A stretch of DNA of 35,011 bases from CAZBUB01 sp046546355 (GTDB lineage: Bacteria; Desulfobacterota; Desulfovibrionia; Desulfovibrionales; Desulfothermaceae): assembly GCA_046546355.1 (NCBI GenBank), contig JBKGXZ010000011.1, positions 1-35,011 of the forward strand, in the 5' to 3' direction. Numbering within the stretch: the stretch's first letter is position 1; each line of letters begins with the position of its first letter. Positions 13,501 to 21,868 of this stretch are shown in pieces. The translations under genes were made by a program, and so were the position numbers. The notes under the pieces were generated by a model. It did no database searches. It was not told the DNA's origin and saw nothing but the letters and a program-made list of their open reading frames with translations.

Positions 13501-15585
13501 TTAGCCTGAGGCCTGGGCTTTAGACTCCATTTTCAGCCTGCGCCTCTCCTCCAGGGGCAGGGTCAAAGTAGGGTCCTTCCTTATCCGGAACTTCTGCAGC
13601 AGATACACAGCCACAAACAGGCCTATGGCCAGGATATCCACCAGCCGGATCGGAACATCCAGGCCGGTTACTCCGGGCAGAAGCCTGGGGAAGAGCAGCA
13701 GCAGGGTGCCCAATGCCCCCAGCATCCATTCCAGGATATTGGTGGGGCACAGGAAGTAGCCCATTGACACGGTGGAGAAGGTGATCACGCCCAAAAGGGT
13801 GGTTACGTAGGTGATGATGATCTCGTGGGGCTCGCCGTTTAAGAGCAGGGCCGGGGAGTAGGCGAACAAAAAGGGCACCACGTACAGGGCCTTGGAGAAG
13901 TTGAGCGCAGTCCAGCCGGTCTTCCACGGATCAGAGTTGGCTATAGCCGCGCCTGTATAGGCAGCCAGGCAGACCGGGGGCGTATTGTTGGAGTTCTGGC
14001 TGAACCAGTAGACCACCATGTGCGAGGCGATCAGGGTCCAGGTGGCTGCCTGGCCGCTTAGCTCGCCCAGGCCTGAGGCCCCGTAGTGGTGCCAAGCCAG
14101 CATGGTGCTCATCACAGGCACCACCAGCACGGCCACAATCAGGTAGGAGGCGGTCACAGGCACACCCATGCCCAGGATCAGGCTGGCAATGGCCACCAGG
14201 AGGATGGCCAGAGGCAGTATGCCTCCGGAGAGGCTGAAGATGATGTCTGAAAAGCGAAGCCCTATTCCGGTCAGGGCGATGGCGCCCACGATGATCCCGA
14301 TCACGCCCACGGTGGAGCCAATGACCAAAGTGGCCCTGGCCCCGTCCAAGAGGGCCTCCCAGATCTGTTTGGGGCCCATGCGCTTATCCTTGGTCAGCCA
14401 GGAGACAGCAATACAGGAGATGGTGGCCAGCACGGCAGAGTAGCCCGGGCTGTAGCCCCAGAGCATGAAGACCACTATCAGTACTAAGGGCAGGACCATG
14501 AACCACTCTTTTTTCAGGATCTGCTTGGCAGTGGGCAGGTTCTCGTCCTGGACCCCGCGCAGGCCGTGACGCTTGGCCTCGAAGTGCACCATGACCAAAA
14601 CAGAGACAAAGTACAAAATGGCCGGGAAGACAGCCATCTTCATGATCTCCACGTAAGGGGTGTCTGTCATCTCGGCCATTAGGAAGCCGCCGGCGCCCAT
14701 GATAGGCGGCATGAACATGCCACCTACAGAGGCAGCTGGCTCGATGGCCCCGGCTATATGATTCTTGAACCCGGCCCTTTTCATCAGCGGGATGGTGAAG
14801 GTGCCGGTGGTGGCTGTGTTGGCAATAGCGCTGCCTGAGACTGAGCCGAAAAAGCCTGAGGCGATGACCGAGACCTTGGCTGGGCCGCCGATGCGCCTGC
14901 CGAACAGGGCCATGGGCAGATCCAGGAAGAACTGCCCTGCCCCGGATTTTTTGAGAAAGGAACCGAAGAAGATGAACAGGATCACATAGGTGACCAGGAC
15001 ATTGGCCATGATCCCAAACACCCCTTCCTGCTTGAGATAGACGTGGTTCATGATGCGCTCGAAGGAAAAGCCACGGTGGGCTATGGCATCAGGCATGTAG
15101 GGCCCAAAGTAGCAGTAGAGCAAAAAAACCACCCCCACCAGGGGCAGGGTCCAGCCCAGGACCCGCCTGGCCACCTCCAGGGAGATCAGCACCCCCAGGG
15201 TACTGACGATAAAGTCCAGGGTGGTCTCTGCCCCCATGCGGTAGTTCAGGGCCTGGAACTCCACCATCCAGTATCCGGTGACAAAGGCAGCCAGCAGGGC
15301 CAGAAGGATATCCGGGATCGTGGGCCTGTGGGCTTTGGACCATTTCGAGGCAGGGTAGTACAAGAATACCAGCACAAAGGTAATCAGTACGTAAATGCCC
15401 CGGTGATACTGGGCAGAAACAGGCTCCCAGCCGGTATTGTAGAGGTAGAACAGGACCATGAACACGGACAAGGCAGCGGTGATGGCATACCAGACTCCGT
15501 GGTCCAGCTTGCGGGCTACTGCCTGATTCTTCTCCTCTTTTTCTTGGGGCTTTTCATTTTGGTTAGTGGATGATTCTTGTTGCAT
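13501..15585 (-). CDS. TRAP transporter fused permease (DctQM type, TAXI partner)
   Basis: A 694-residue membrane protein with roughly 17 hydrophobic segments. The N-terminal part (about 40-170) is the small DctQ-like unit fused to the large DctM-like unit. DctM marks include FFGSFLKKSGAGQFFLDLPMAL, IASGFFGSVSGSAIANTATTG and GMGVPVTASYLI. It imports an organic acid driven by an ion gradient, fed by the TAXI binding protein encoded just upstream. I start it at the ATG at 15585 (AGGAG ten bases before); the N-terminus is then hydrophilic and Glu-rich, as is common for fused TAXI permeases. The substrate is unknown. Confidence 0.92.
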   Translation of the reverse strand: MQQESSTNQNEKPQEKEEKNQAVARKLDHGVWYAITAALSVFMVLFYLYNTGWEPVSAQYHRGIYVLITFVLVFLYYPASKWSKAHRPTIPDILLALLAAFVTGYWMVEFQALNYRMGAETTLDFIVSTLGVLISLEVARRVLGWTLPLVGVVFLLYCYFGPYMPDAIAHRGFSFERIMNHVYLKQEGVFGIMANVLVTYVILFIFFGSFLKKSGAGQFFLDLPMALFGRRIGGPAKVSVIASGFFGSVSGSAIANTATTGTFTIPLMKRAGFKNHIAGAIEPAASVGGMFMPPIMGAGGFLMAEMTDTPYVEIMKMAVFPAILYFVSVLVMVHFEAKRHGLRGVQDENLPTAKQILKKEWFMVLPLVLIVVFMLWGYSPGYSAVLATISCIAVSWLTKDKRMGPKQIWEALLDGARATLVIGSTVGVIGIIVGAIALTGIGLRFSDIIFSLSGGILPLAILLVAIASLILGMGVPVTASYLIVAVLVVPVMSTMLAWHHYGASGLGELSGQAATWTLIASHMVVYWFSQNSNNTPPVCLAAYTGAAIANSDPWKTGWTALNFSKALYVVPFLFAYSPALLLNGEPHEIIITYVTTLLGVITFSTVSMGYFLCPTNILEWMLGALGTLLLLFPRLLPGVTGLDVPIRLVDILAIGLFVAVYLLQKFRIRKDPTLTLPLEERRRLKMESKAQASG

Positions 15586-15649
15586 GTGGCATTGGCTCCT
15601 GTAGGATCTTGGGCTTGAGTTACGACTTTGAGGCCTGGACCATACTGAC

Positions 15650-15719
15650 AAAGCACCACCTAGTGCCTAAAGCCCCCGGGCTGGAACTTTCGGAAGCTTC
15701 GGGCCCTATATGGTGCTTT
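15650..15719 (-). promoter_or_regulatory. intercistronic stem in the TAXI-permease gap
   Basis: Outer arms AAAGCACCA (15650-15658) and TGGTGCTTT (15711-15719) enclose a GC-rich inner part with GCCCCCGGGC. Together with the next hairpin it fills the gap between the binding-protein gene and the permease gene. Such stems often let a binding protein be made in excess of its permease. Confidence 0.5.
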
Positions 15720-15720
15720 T

Positions 15721-15747
15721 AAGGAGGGAGGCTTGGGCTCCCTCCTT
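15721..15747 (-). terminator. hairpin after the TAXI gene, possible attenuator
   Basis: Ten-base perfect arms AAGGAGGGAG (15721-15730) and CTCCCTCCTT (15738-15747) start 17 bases past the TAXI stop. On the minus strand no T-run follows, so partial termination or 3'-end protection is likelier than a full stop. Confidence 0.55.
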
Positions 15748-15764
15748 ATGTTTTTAGCTTAAGA

Positions 15765-16751
15765 TTATTCTTCGTATTTCAGGTCGTCAGGGATCTCGAT
15801 GCCCTCTTCCTCCCAGAACTTGGCTGCACCGGGGTGCAGGGGCCTGGAAGCGTTCTGGAAGTTGTTCTCGATGGACATCTCCTCGGCTGCACCGTGGGCC
15901 TGGCGCATATGCTCCAGGCCTTCCTCGGACCAGATGGTCTTGGTCATCTCGTAGACCACGTCCTCATCCACGTCTGCCCTGACTGTGAAGAAAGTGCTGT
16001 CCTGGAAGGACTCGCAGTCCTCTTCCATGCCGGGGTAGGTGTCAGCCGGGATAGTCCTGGGAGCGTAATCGTATTCATCGTAGAAGCCTGATTCCTCTGC
16101 GTCCTTGCCTACGTCTATGAGCCGGATGTCCACCTGGGTGGCAGCCTCGATCACAGAAGAGTTGGGATAGCCCACCAAGACCCAGAAGGCGTCAATCTTG
16201 CGATCCTGAAAGGCGGAAGCTGCAGCTGAGTAGCCCAGGAACTGGGGGTCGATATCTTCCCAGATGCCCAGGTGCCGGAAAAAGCGCTCCGCAGAAGTTG
16301 CTGCTCCAGATCCGGCGTTGCCCACTGCCACGCTCTTGCCCTCCAGGTCCTTAGCGCTCTCAAAGGGGCTGTCCTTGCGCACCACCAGCTGGGCAGGGGC
16401 GCCATAGAGATAGCCAATACTGAGTATGTTGTCGTAGCTACGATCATCCTCGGGCAACTCGCCTATTGCGCCCAGGCCCATATCCACTGCATAGGAAATG
16501 CCGAAGTCGAAATCTCCTGAGCCGACCCGGCGCACGTTCTCCACTGAGCCCCCGGAGCCTTCGGCTGAGACCCGCAGGTCTTCAACCTGCTTGGGCACAT
16601 AGGTGGCAAAGCCGTTGGCAAAGTAGTTAAAGGTTCCACCGGTAGGACCTCCGCCTATGGAGACAAAGGTCCTGGCCTGGGCAGAGTCCGGCTGCAGGCC
16701 GAAAACCAAGGCAAAAGCCGCCAGGATGCAGAAAAACAAGCCTTTTCTCAT
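15765..16751 (-). CDS. TAXI family TRAP transporter solute-binding protein
   Basis: A 328-residue periplasmic binding protein. A Sec signal peptide (MRKGLFFCILAAFALVFG...SAQA) is cut before RTFVSIGGGPTGGTFNYFANG, the typical TAXI N-terminus. VGNAGSGAATSAERFF and DAFWVLVGYPNSSV line the usual ligand cleft. The mature protein is rich in Asp and Glu, as in halophiles. The ATG at 16751 has AGGAGG eight bases before it; a GTG at 16760 overlaps that site and is rejected. The TAXI class binds glutamate, 2-oxoacids or dicarboxylates where tested. The ligand here is unknown. Confidence 0.93.
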   Translation of the reverse strand: MRKGLFFCILAAFALVFGLQPDSAQARTFVSIGGGPTGGTFNYFANGFATYVPKQVEDLRVSAEGSGGSVENVRRVGSGDFDFGISYAVDMGLGAIGELPEDDRSYDNILSIGYLYGAPAQLVVRKDSPFESAKDLEGKSVAVGNAGSGAATSAERFFRHLGIWEDIDPQFLGYSAAASAFQDRKIDAFWVLVGYPNSSVIEAATQVDIRLIDVGKDAEESGFYDEYDYAPRTIPADTYPGMEEDCESFQDSTFFTVRADVDEDVVYEMTKTIWSEEGLEHMRQAHGAAEEMSIENNFQNASRPLHPGAAKFWEEEGIEIPDDLKYEE

Positions 16752-16845
16752 GACATACACCTCCTGTAAAAGGTTAGGGTTAGCCTTCCTCCAGTCAGGA
16801 CTGACAGGAAGCAGCTGCAGAATGCTTCTGCAGAATCATCCTTTT

Positions 16846-16874
16846 TAAATAGCAAATCTGGTTGGGGTTAGCAA
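16846..16874 (-). promoter_or_regulatory. candidate promoter of the TAXI-TRAP operon
   Basis: On the minus strand, TTGCTA (16874-16869) and TATTTA (16851-16846) are 17 bases apart, about 95 bases before the TAXI start. The match is moderate. Its -35 box overlaps the inverted repeat at 16868-16888. Confidence 0.4.
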
Positions 16875-16888
16875 ACGCTGTTGGCTAA
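16868..16888. promoter_or_regulatory. operator-like inverted repeat (a)
   Basis: TTAGCAAAC (16868-16876) and GTTGGCTAA (16880-16888) form a 21-base interrupted palindrome with one mismatch, covering the candidate -35 box. It is suitable for a dimeric regulator such as the neighbouring NarL-type protein. Confidence 0.45.
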
Positions 16889-16892
16889 CGCA

Positions 16893-16907
16893 CCACGGAT
16901 ACCGTGG
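16893..16907. promoter_or_regulatory. operator-like palindrome (b)
   Basis: CCACGG-ATA-CCGTGG, perfect, five bases from repeat (a), just upstream of the candidate promoter. Confidence 0.45.
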
Positions 16908-16997
16908 AACGTAGCCCAGATATACCCATACTAAAAGGATTATGAGCAACTTAGGATGCAGGCCTTGTCAATACAATAGCCGCTTTTCTGAATCTGC

Positions 16998-17016
16998 TGT
17001 CAGAAATTTTCTGACA
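16998..17016. promoter_or_regulatory. palindrome at the end of the response-regulator gene
   Basis: TGTCAGAAA-T-TTTCTGACA, perfect 9-base arms, ending four bases before the regulator stop codon. No T-run follows on the minus strand, so it is a weak terminator candidate. It may instead be a distal binding site. Confidence 0.45.
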
Positions 17017-17019
17017 CGT

Positions 17020-17652
17020 CTATTCGATTATCTTGTGCTGGTAAGCGTATCTGGAGAGGTCTGCATTGTTGCGCAACCCCAGCTTCTTAAGGAGCCTTTG
17101 CCGGTGGGTGTCCACGGTCTTAACGCTGATATCGTAGGACTCGGCTATCTCCTTATTGGTGTGGCCCAGGGCCAGGCATCTCAAGACTTGCAGCTCTCGC
17201 AGGGACAAGGGCTCGTGCTCGCCCTGGCCGGATCTGCCCTGTCCCACCCGCAAGGCCAGGGCCTCAGCTACTTGCTCTGGGTAAAAGCGTTTGCCGGTAT
17301 ATACCATGCGCAGGGCATGCACCAGCTGCTCTGAGGCAGATCGCTTGGTGATGTAGCCCATGGCCCCGGCCTGCACCGCCCGATACATGTATTGCTTGTC
17401 CTCGTGCACGGTCAGAATCACTATGGGCAGGTCTGGGTATTGGACCTGCAGGCGCTGGATGAGCTCCAGGCCGTCTATGTCAGGCAGGGATATGTCCACC
17501 ACAGCCACATCCGGCCTGGCGGCGCCTGCCTTTTCCAAGGCCTGGGCCCCGTCCGAGGCAGTGGCTTGGACCTGCATATCCTCGCAGTCCTCTATGATGC
17601 GGCGCAGGCCGTCCAGGAAGATGCTGTGGTCGTCTACAAGGAGGATCTTCAT
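17020..17652 (-). CDS. NarL/FixJ-family response regulator
   Basis: A 210-residue regulator. The receiver domain (1-120) has the acidic pair D7-D8, phospho-acceptor D53 (VVDISLPD), T81 and K103. The C-terminal LuxR-type helix-turn-helix (about 147-205) contains LSLRELQVLRCLALGHTNKEIA and KTVDTHRQRLLKKLG. Phosphorylated by the adjacent kinase, it should bind inverted repeats as a dimer. It begins 18 bases after the kinase gene in the same operon. The three palindromes in the gap towards the TAXI gene make the transporter a natural target. Confidence 0.93.
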   Translation of the reverse strand: MKILLVDDHSIFLDGLRRIIEDCEDMQVQATASDGAQALEKAGAARPDVAVVDISLPDIDGLELIQRLQVQYPDLPIVILTVHEDKQYMYRAVQAGAMGYITKRSASEQLVHALRMVYTGKRFYPEQVAEALALRVGQGRSGQGEHEPLSLRELQVLRCLALGHTNKEIAESYDISVKTVDTHRQRLLKKLGLRNNADLSRYAYQHKIIE

Positions 17653-17670
17653 ATTTTCATCCCGGGGTTG

Positions 17671-20205
17671 CTAACTTGGATCCTGCGCTATGGTTTCCCG
17701 GCCGGCACCAGTCTGATGCAAAGGGATTTTGCAGTATACTGTTGTGCCCAGGTTGGGGGAAGAGCTCATGCTGATCTCCCCGCCTACTATATAGGCCCTT
17801 TCCCTCATGCCTGCTATTCCAAACCCGGAGCCGTTTCCGGACTGCACAAAGCCCACTCCGTTGTCCTGGATGCTGAACAAGAGGTGCCTGGCGTCGTGCT
17901 CCAAGCTGATAAGGACCTCCGTGGCCTGAGAGTGTCGCACGCAGTTGGTCAAGGCCTCCTGGATGATGCGGTAGGCTGCAGTAGCCTCGGTCTTGGCCAG
18001 CTCAGGAATTTTTTCAGCGCGATAGATCCAGGAAATGTCCGTGCGCTTTTCATAGTCCGCGACCATGGACTCCACAGCATCCACCAGGCCCAGATCATCT
18101 AGGATGCCAGGTCGTAGCTGCTTGGACATTTTGCTCACATCGTCCAGGGTCCTATCTATCAGACCTAGTATGGTGCTGGATCGTTGCCAGGCCTTGGTAT
18201 CGGACTCCTCAAGCCTGGATACCAGCCAGACGCAGTCCATGCGCAGGGCAGTGAGCATCTGGCCCAGCTCGTCGTGCAGCTCCCTGGAGATGGCTTCTCG
18301 TTCCTTTTCCTGGTTGGCTATAATATTCCTGGAGAGCTGCTGGAGCCTGTTCTGGGCCCTTTGCAGCTCGGTGATGTCAGTACAGATTCCACACAGGCCG
18401 TTGACTTGGCCTTCCTGGTTGTAGATGGGGAACTTCACTGAGAGATAGGTGTGCCTGCCGTCCTGGAGATCCAGCCACTCCGTGAACTGGGCTGCCTGGC
18501 TGGTCTGCAGCACGTGCTGATCGTGCTGCGAGAACTGATCGGCACAGGCCTGGGGCAGAAGGTCCTGATCCTTCTTAGCGCTGATTTCGGATTGGCTCAG
18601 GGCCAGGATCTCCCGGAAGCGGTCATTGACCAGGCGATAGGTGCCGTCGGTGTTCTTGAGATAGACCAGGGCCGGGGTGTACTTCAGGATGCCGCTTATC
18701 TCCTGGGTGCGCTGGCTGACCAGGTTCTCCAGTTCCCTGGAGTAGAGCTGCAGCAACTCCTTGGTCCTTTGCAGCTCCTCCTGCTCTTTTTTACGCTCAG
18801 TAACATCTACGGATACTGCCAGAGTCCGTAAAATCCTGTGCTGCTCGTCCCGAAGGGCGGTGCAGGTCAACAGGATATCCATTTCTGAACCATCTTTTTT
18901 GATCAGCTTGTAAGGCACATCGTTACAAAAGCCGTGCTGGAAGAAATAGGGCAGAACCGTTTGTTCTGCATATTGCTTGGAGTCCCGGGTCAAGAAATCC
19001 GTCAGCTTCCTGCCCAGGACATCCTTGCGGGTATAGCCTGTAGCTTCCAGCCAGAAATCGCTGACTTGGAGCAGGCGATACTCAGTATCAATAGAATGCA
19101 GCATAGCCGGGGTATTATGGTACAGATAGCGATAGTTGCGCTCGCTTTTGCGCAGCTCATCCTCTGCCGCCCTGCGCCAGGACAGTTCCTGTTCCGCCCT
19201 GGTGTAAAGGTAAAATACGTACAAACCTATGAAGAGGCCCAAAATCAGAGCCAAGGGAGCCAAGATCTGCAAGAAGGGTTGCTGCACGCTGCTCAGCACG
19301 CTTTGTCTGGAGCGCAGGAAGTTAAGCTCCCACTGGGGAAAGTTGGGCAGCGACCTGGAGTAGCGCAGATACTCGTGGGCCTGATCATCCTGCACTTCCT
19401 CCTGCTCCAGATCCCAGTCTATCTTGGGCCAGGGGCCGGACCCGAACTGCTTTGAGGTCCTGATGTCCAGGGCTTCCAGATTAGAGAGCTCCCTGGTGCT
19501 CATCAGAAGCCATTCCTGTTTGTTGCTGATGAAAATAATGCCATGAGGGTCCTGGACATAAAAGATACCCTCGTCTACATCCAGGATCTGGGATTCGATA
19601 AATTCTATGGAGGCCTTCATGACCGCTACTCCCAGGACCTCTCCAGTTTCCTGGGCACGTACTGGGTGGCTGTAGTAGGCCCCCCTTTCTCCGGAGGTGA
19701 TGCCCAGGGCCAGGTGGATGTCCGGCCTGTTGGAGAGGGCATGCTTGAAATAGGGCCTGAAGCCGTAGTTCTGGTCTACAAAGCTGTCCGGATCGTTGCG
19801 GTTGCTGGATGCAATTGTTTTGCCCTGGCGGTTCATGAGGTAGCAGACACTGACCTCGAAGCTGTCCGCAAAATGATCCAGAATCTGATTGGCCTGCTCT
19901 AAATCATGCTTGGAGGGTTCCTGCAGCGCAGCCTGCAGCTCTTCCAGTCCAGCCATGGCCTGTACTGGCTGCTGGAACTGGGTCAGGTAGGAGTCCAGAT
20001 TCCTGCCCATGTTTTGCACAGTGGTCCTGGACTGCTGCTGGGCCTTTTCCAGGGCGCTCTCCCTTAAGGTGGAGTAGTAGAAATAGCCCCCGAAGGAGAC
20101 CAGGATCAAAGTCAGCAGAGCAAACAGGATCAGCATTATCCTGAGCTTAAGATTCTTTTCCTGACTGGTCCTGAATTTTGGCTGGGCTTTGGATGCAGGG
20201 CTCAT
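17671..20205 (-). CDS. sensor histidine kinase with DctB-like dCache domain, two PAS and HisKA_3
   Basis: An 844-residue membrane kinase. Membrane helices at about 22-44 and 311-334 flank a periplasmic double-Cache domain. Within it, SFVDQNYGFRPYFKHAL, LGITSGERGAYYSHPV and the later K197 follow the organic-acid sensor pattern of DctB (R150, S171, Y177/Y178, K197). Two PAS units (about 356-475 and 500-625) precede a HisKA_3 dimerisation box with H644 in SRELHDELGQML. The ATPase domain follows, with an N-box (IIQEALTNCVRHS) and G-boxes (DNGVGF; GFGIAGMRERA). It should phosphorylate the regulator at 17020-17652. The ribosome site is weak. Confidence 0.9.
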   Translation of the reverse strand: MSPASKAQPKFRTSQEKNLKLRIMLILFALLTLILVSFGGYFYYSTLRESALEKAQQQSRTTVQNMGRNLDSYLTQFQQPVQAMAGLEELQAALQEPSKHDLEQANQILDHFADSFEVSVCYLMNRQGKTIASSNRNDPDSFVDQNYGFRPYFKHALSNRPDIHLALGITSGERGAYYSHPVRAQETGEVLGVAVMKASIEFIESQILDVDEGIFYVQDPHGIIFISNKQEWLLMSTRELSNLEALDIRTSKQFGSGPWPKIDWDLEQEEVQDDQAHEYLRYSRSLPNFPQWELNFLRSRQSVLSSVQQPFLQILAPLALILGLFIGLYVFYLYTRAEQELSWRRAAEDELRKSERNYRYLYHNTPAMLHSIDTEYRLLQVSDFWLEATGYTRKDVLGRKLTDFLTRDSKQYAEQTVLPYFFQHGFCNDVPYKLIKKDGSEMDILLTCTALRDEQHRILRTLAVSVDVTERKKEQEELQRTKELLQLYSRELENLVSQRTQEISGILKYTPALVYLKNTDGTYRLVNDRFREILALSQSEISAKKDQDLLPQACADQFSQHDQHVLQTSQAAQFTEWLDLQDGRHTYLSVKFPIYNQEGQVNGLCGICTDITELQRAQNRLQQLSRNIIANQEKEREAISRELHDELGQMLTALRMDCVWLVSRLEESDTKAWQRSSTILGLIDRTLDDVSKMSKQLRPGILDDLGLVDAVESMVADYEKRTDISWIYRAEKIPELAKTEATAAYRIIQEALTNCVRHSQATEVLISLEHDARHLLFSIQDNGVGFVQSGNGSGFGIAGMRERAYIVGGEISMSSSPNLGTTVYCKIPLHQTGAGRETIAQDPS

Positions 20206-20448
20206 GGGTTTCGGCTGGCTGAAGCCTGGCGGTTATGGTTTTTGTCCTTAGCAACTGCAGGTATCAGACGAACTATGTATTCTATGCCAGGCCTGATCTG
20301 ATGGCAAGCAGGAATAAAAGCTCTTTGATCCCAGACGGCAGCTTTCTTTTGGGCCAGGTTTCTGATACTGCTGGCCCTGTCGCCAGGGTTTGCCATCCAG
20401 GTCCTGGGCTCAATGGATACGGCACTGCAGCATAAAGGAGGGCCAAAC

Positions 20449-21507
20449 ATGGATGATGTTTATGAAGAGCTGGCCAGGCATCTGGACCGGCTTCCAGCAG
20501 GTTTTCCGCGCACAGATTCCGAAGTGGAGCTGCGCATCCTAAAGCGCCTGTTCAGCCCTGAAGAGGCCCGGATGGCAGCCCGACTTAGCATGGTGCCAGA
20601 AAATGCGTCTGAGATAGCCGAAAGGCTGGGCCTGGACAGGGCTGAGCTGGAGCCCAGGCTGGAGGATATGGCTGGCAAGGGGCTCATATTCAGGCTGAGC
20701 CGGGAGCAGGAGACCAAATACATGGCGGCCCAGTTCATGGTGGGCATCTGGGAGTACCATGTGCACGACCTGGATCAGGACCTGATCCGGGACGTGAACG
20801 AGTATCTGCCTCATCTGATGCAAAATTCCTGGATGCAGACCAGCACCAAGCAGTTGCGGGTGATCCCGGTGCAGGAAAGTATTGAGGGCCAATCCGGGGT
20901 CATGCCCTATGACCAGGCCAAGGAGCTGGTGCGCATGCAGTCCAGGATAGCAGTGGCACCCTGTATCTGCCGCAAGGAGCATCAGATGGTGGGCCAGGGC
21001 TGTGGCAGGCCCCTGGAGACCTGTCTTATCTTCGGGGCAGGGGCTAGATTTTACCTGGAGAATGGCTGGGCCAGGGAGATCAGCGCTGATGAGGCCCTGC
21101 AGATCCTGGAGCAGGGGCTGAAACAGGGTCTGGTCCTGCAGCCCGGCAACGCCCAGAAGCCTGCAAATATCTGTCTTTGCTGCGGCTGCTGCTGCCAGGT
21201 GCTCAAGAACCTGAAGAGCTTGCCTGAGCCAGCAGCTGCTATCCATAGCAATTTTACAGCCCGGGTGCAGGAAGAGCTCTGCACAGCCTGCGGCCAGTGC
21301 GAGGAGATCTGTCAGATGCAGGCCATTTCTGTACAGGATACAGCCCAGGTGGACGGCTGGCGCTGCATTGGCTGCGGGCTGTGCGTTTCAGCCTGTGATG
21401 CGGGGGCTATTTCCTTGCAGCAAAAAGAGCAGGAGCTAAAATACGAGCCGCCCAAGAACATGGTCCAGACCTATCTGAGCATGGCTCAGGAGCGGGGTCT
21501 GCTATAA
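20449..21507 (+). CDS. winged-helix and ferredoxin-type [4Fe-4S] protein next to hypAB
   Basis: A 352-residue protein from the ATG at 20449 (AAGGAGG before it). Residues 24-90 resemble a winged helix (RILKRLFSPEEA; SEIAERLGLDRAELEPRLEDM). The middle has C172, C174, C185 and C192, and then a dense cluster, ICLCCGCCC (C242-C249). The C-terminus has two classic clusters, CTACGQCEEIC (C278-C288) and CIGCGLCVSAC (C306-C316). This fold occurs in anaerobes as '4Fe-4S dicluster' proteins of unknown job. It is ten bases ahead of hypA, so a link to hydrogenase or nickel status is likely but unproven. Confidence 0.82.
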   Translation: MDDVYEELARHLDRLPAGFPRTDSEVELRILKRLFSPEEARMAARLSMVPENASEIAERLGLDRAELEPRLEDMAGKGLIFRLSREQETKYMAAQFMVGIWEYHVHDLDQDLIRDVNEYLPHLMQNSWMQTSTKQLRVIPVQESIEGQSGVMPYDQAKELVRMQSRIAVAPCICRKEHQMVGQGCGRPLETCLIFGAGARFYLENGWAREISADEALQILEQGLKQGLVLQPGNAQKPANICLCCGCCCQVLKNLKSLPEPAAAIHSNFTARVQEELCTACGQCEEICQMQAISVQDTAQVDGWRCIGCGLCVSACDAGAISLQQKEQELKYEPPKNMVQTYLSMAQERGLL

Positions 21508-21517
21508 GGAAGACAGA

Positions 21518-21868
21518 ATGCATGAGCTGCCGGTGATGCAGGAGATACTCGCTGTAGTCCTCAAGCACGCCGTAAGGCATCAGGTGGAGCAGGTGCTGGC
21601 TGTGCACCTCCAGGTGGGAGCCTTGAGCGACCTGCAGGAGGTCTGGATGCAGCGCTACTTTGATCACTTGAGCCAGGGCAGCCTGGCTCAAGGAGCCAGG
21701 CTGCATATAGAGCGCAAGCCAGCAGTATTCAGCTGCCGGGATTGCGGCCAGGAGACCCGGACCTGCTTCGAGAATCAGCAGGAGCTGGTCTGTGTCTCCT
21801 GCGGATCAAACAGCCTAAGTCTGATCTCGGGCCGGGAATATGCAGTGCTGAACCTGGAGGCAGTATAG
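21518..21868 (+). CDS. hypA: hydrogenase nickel incorporation protein HypA
   Basis: A 116-residue metallochaperone. The N-terminus M-H-E (His2 and Glu3) forms the nickel site, and C73, C76, C92 and C95 (CRDC and CVSC) bind structural zinc. It passes nickel to the large subunit of [NiFe] hydrogenases together with HypB. Its stop abuts the hypB start with no gap. Length and motifs are standard. Confidence 0.95.
   Translation: MHELPVMQEILAVVLKHAVRHQVEQVLAVHLQVGALSDLQEVWMQRYFDHLSQGSLAQGARLHIERKPAVFSCRDCGQETRTCFENQQELVCVSCGSNSLSLISGREYAVLNLEAV

Noticed and set aside
16939..16971. TTGACA and CATAAT on the minus strand upstream of the TAXI gene
   Set aside because: The spacer is 21 bases, too long for a sigma70 promoter.
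20202..20450. Open frames on both strands between the kinase and the Fe-S gene
   Set aside because: They overlap each other and the divergent promoter space, with no ribosome sites and no similarity that I recognise.
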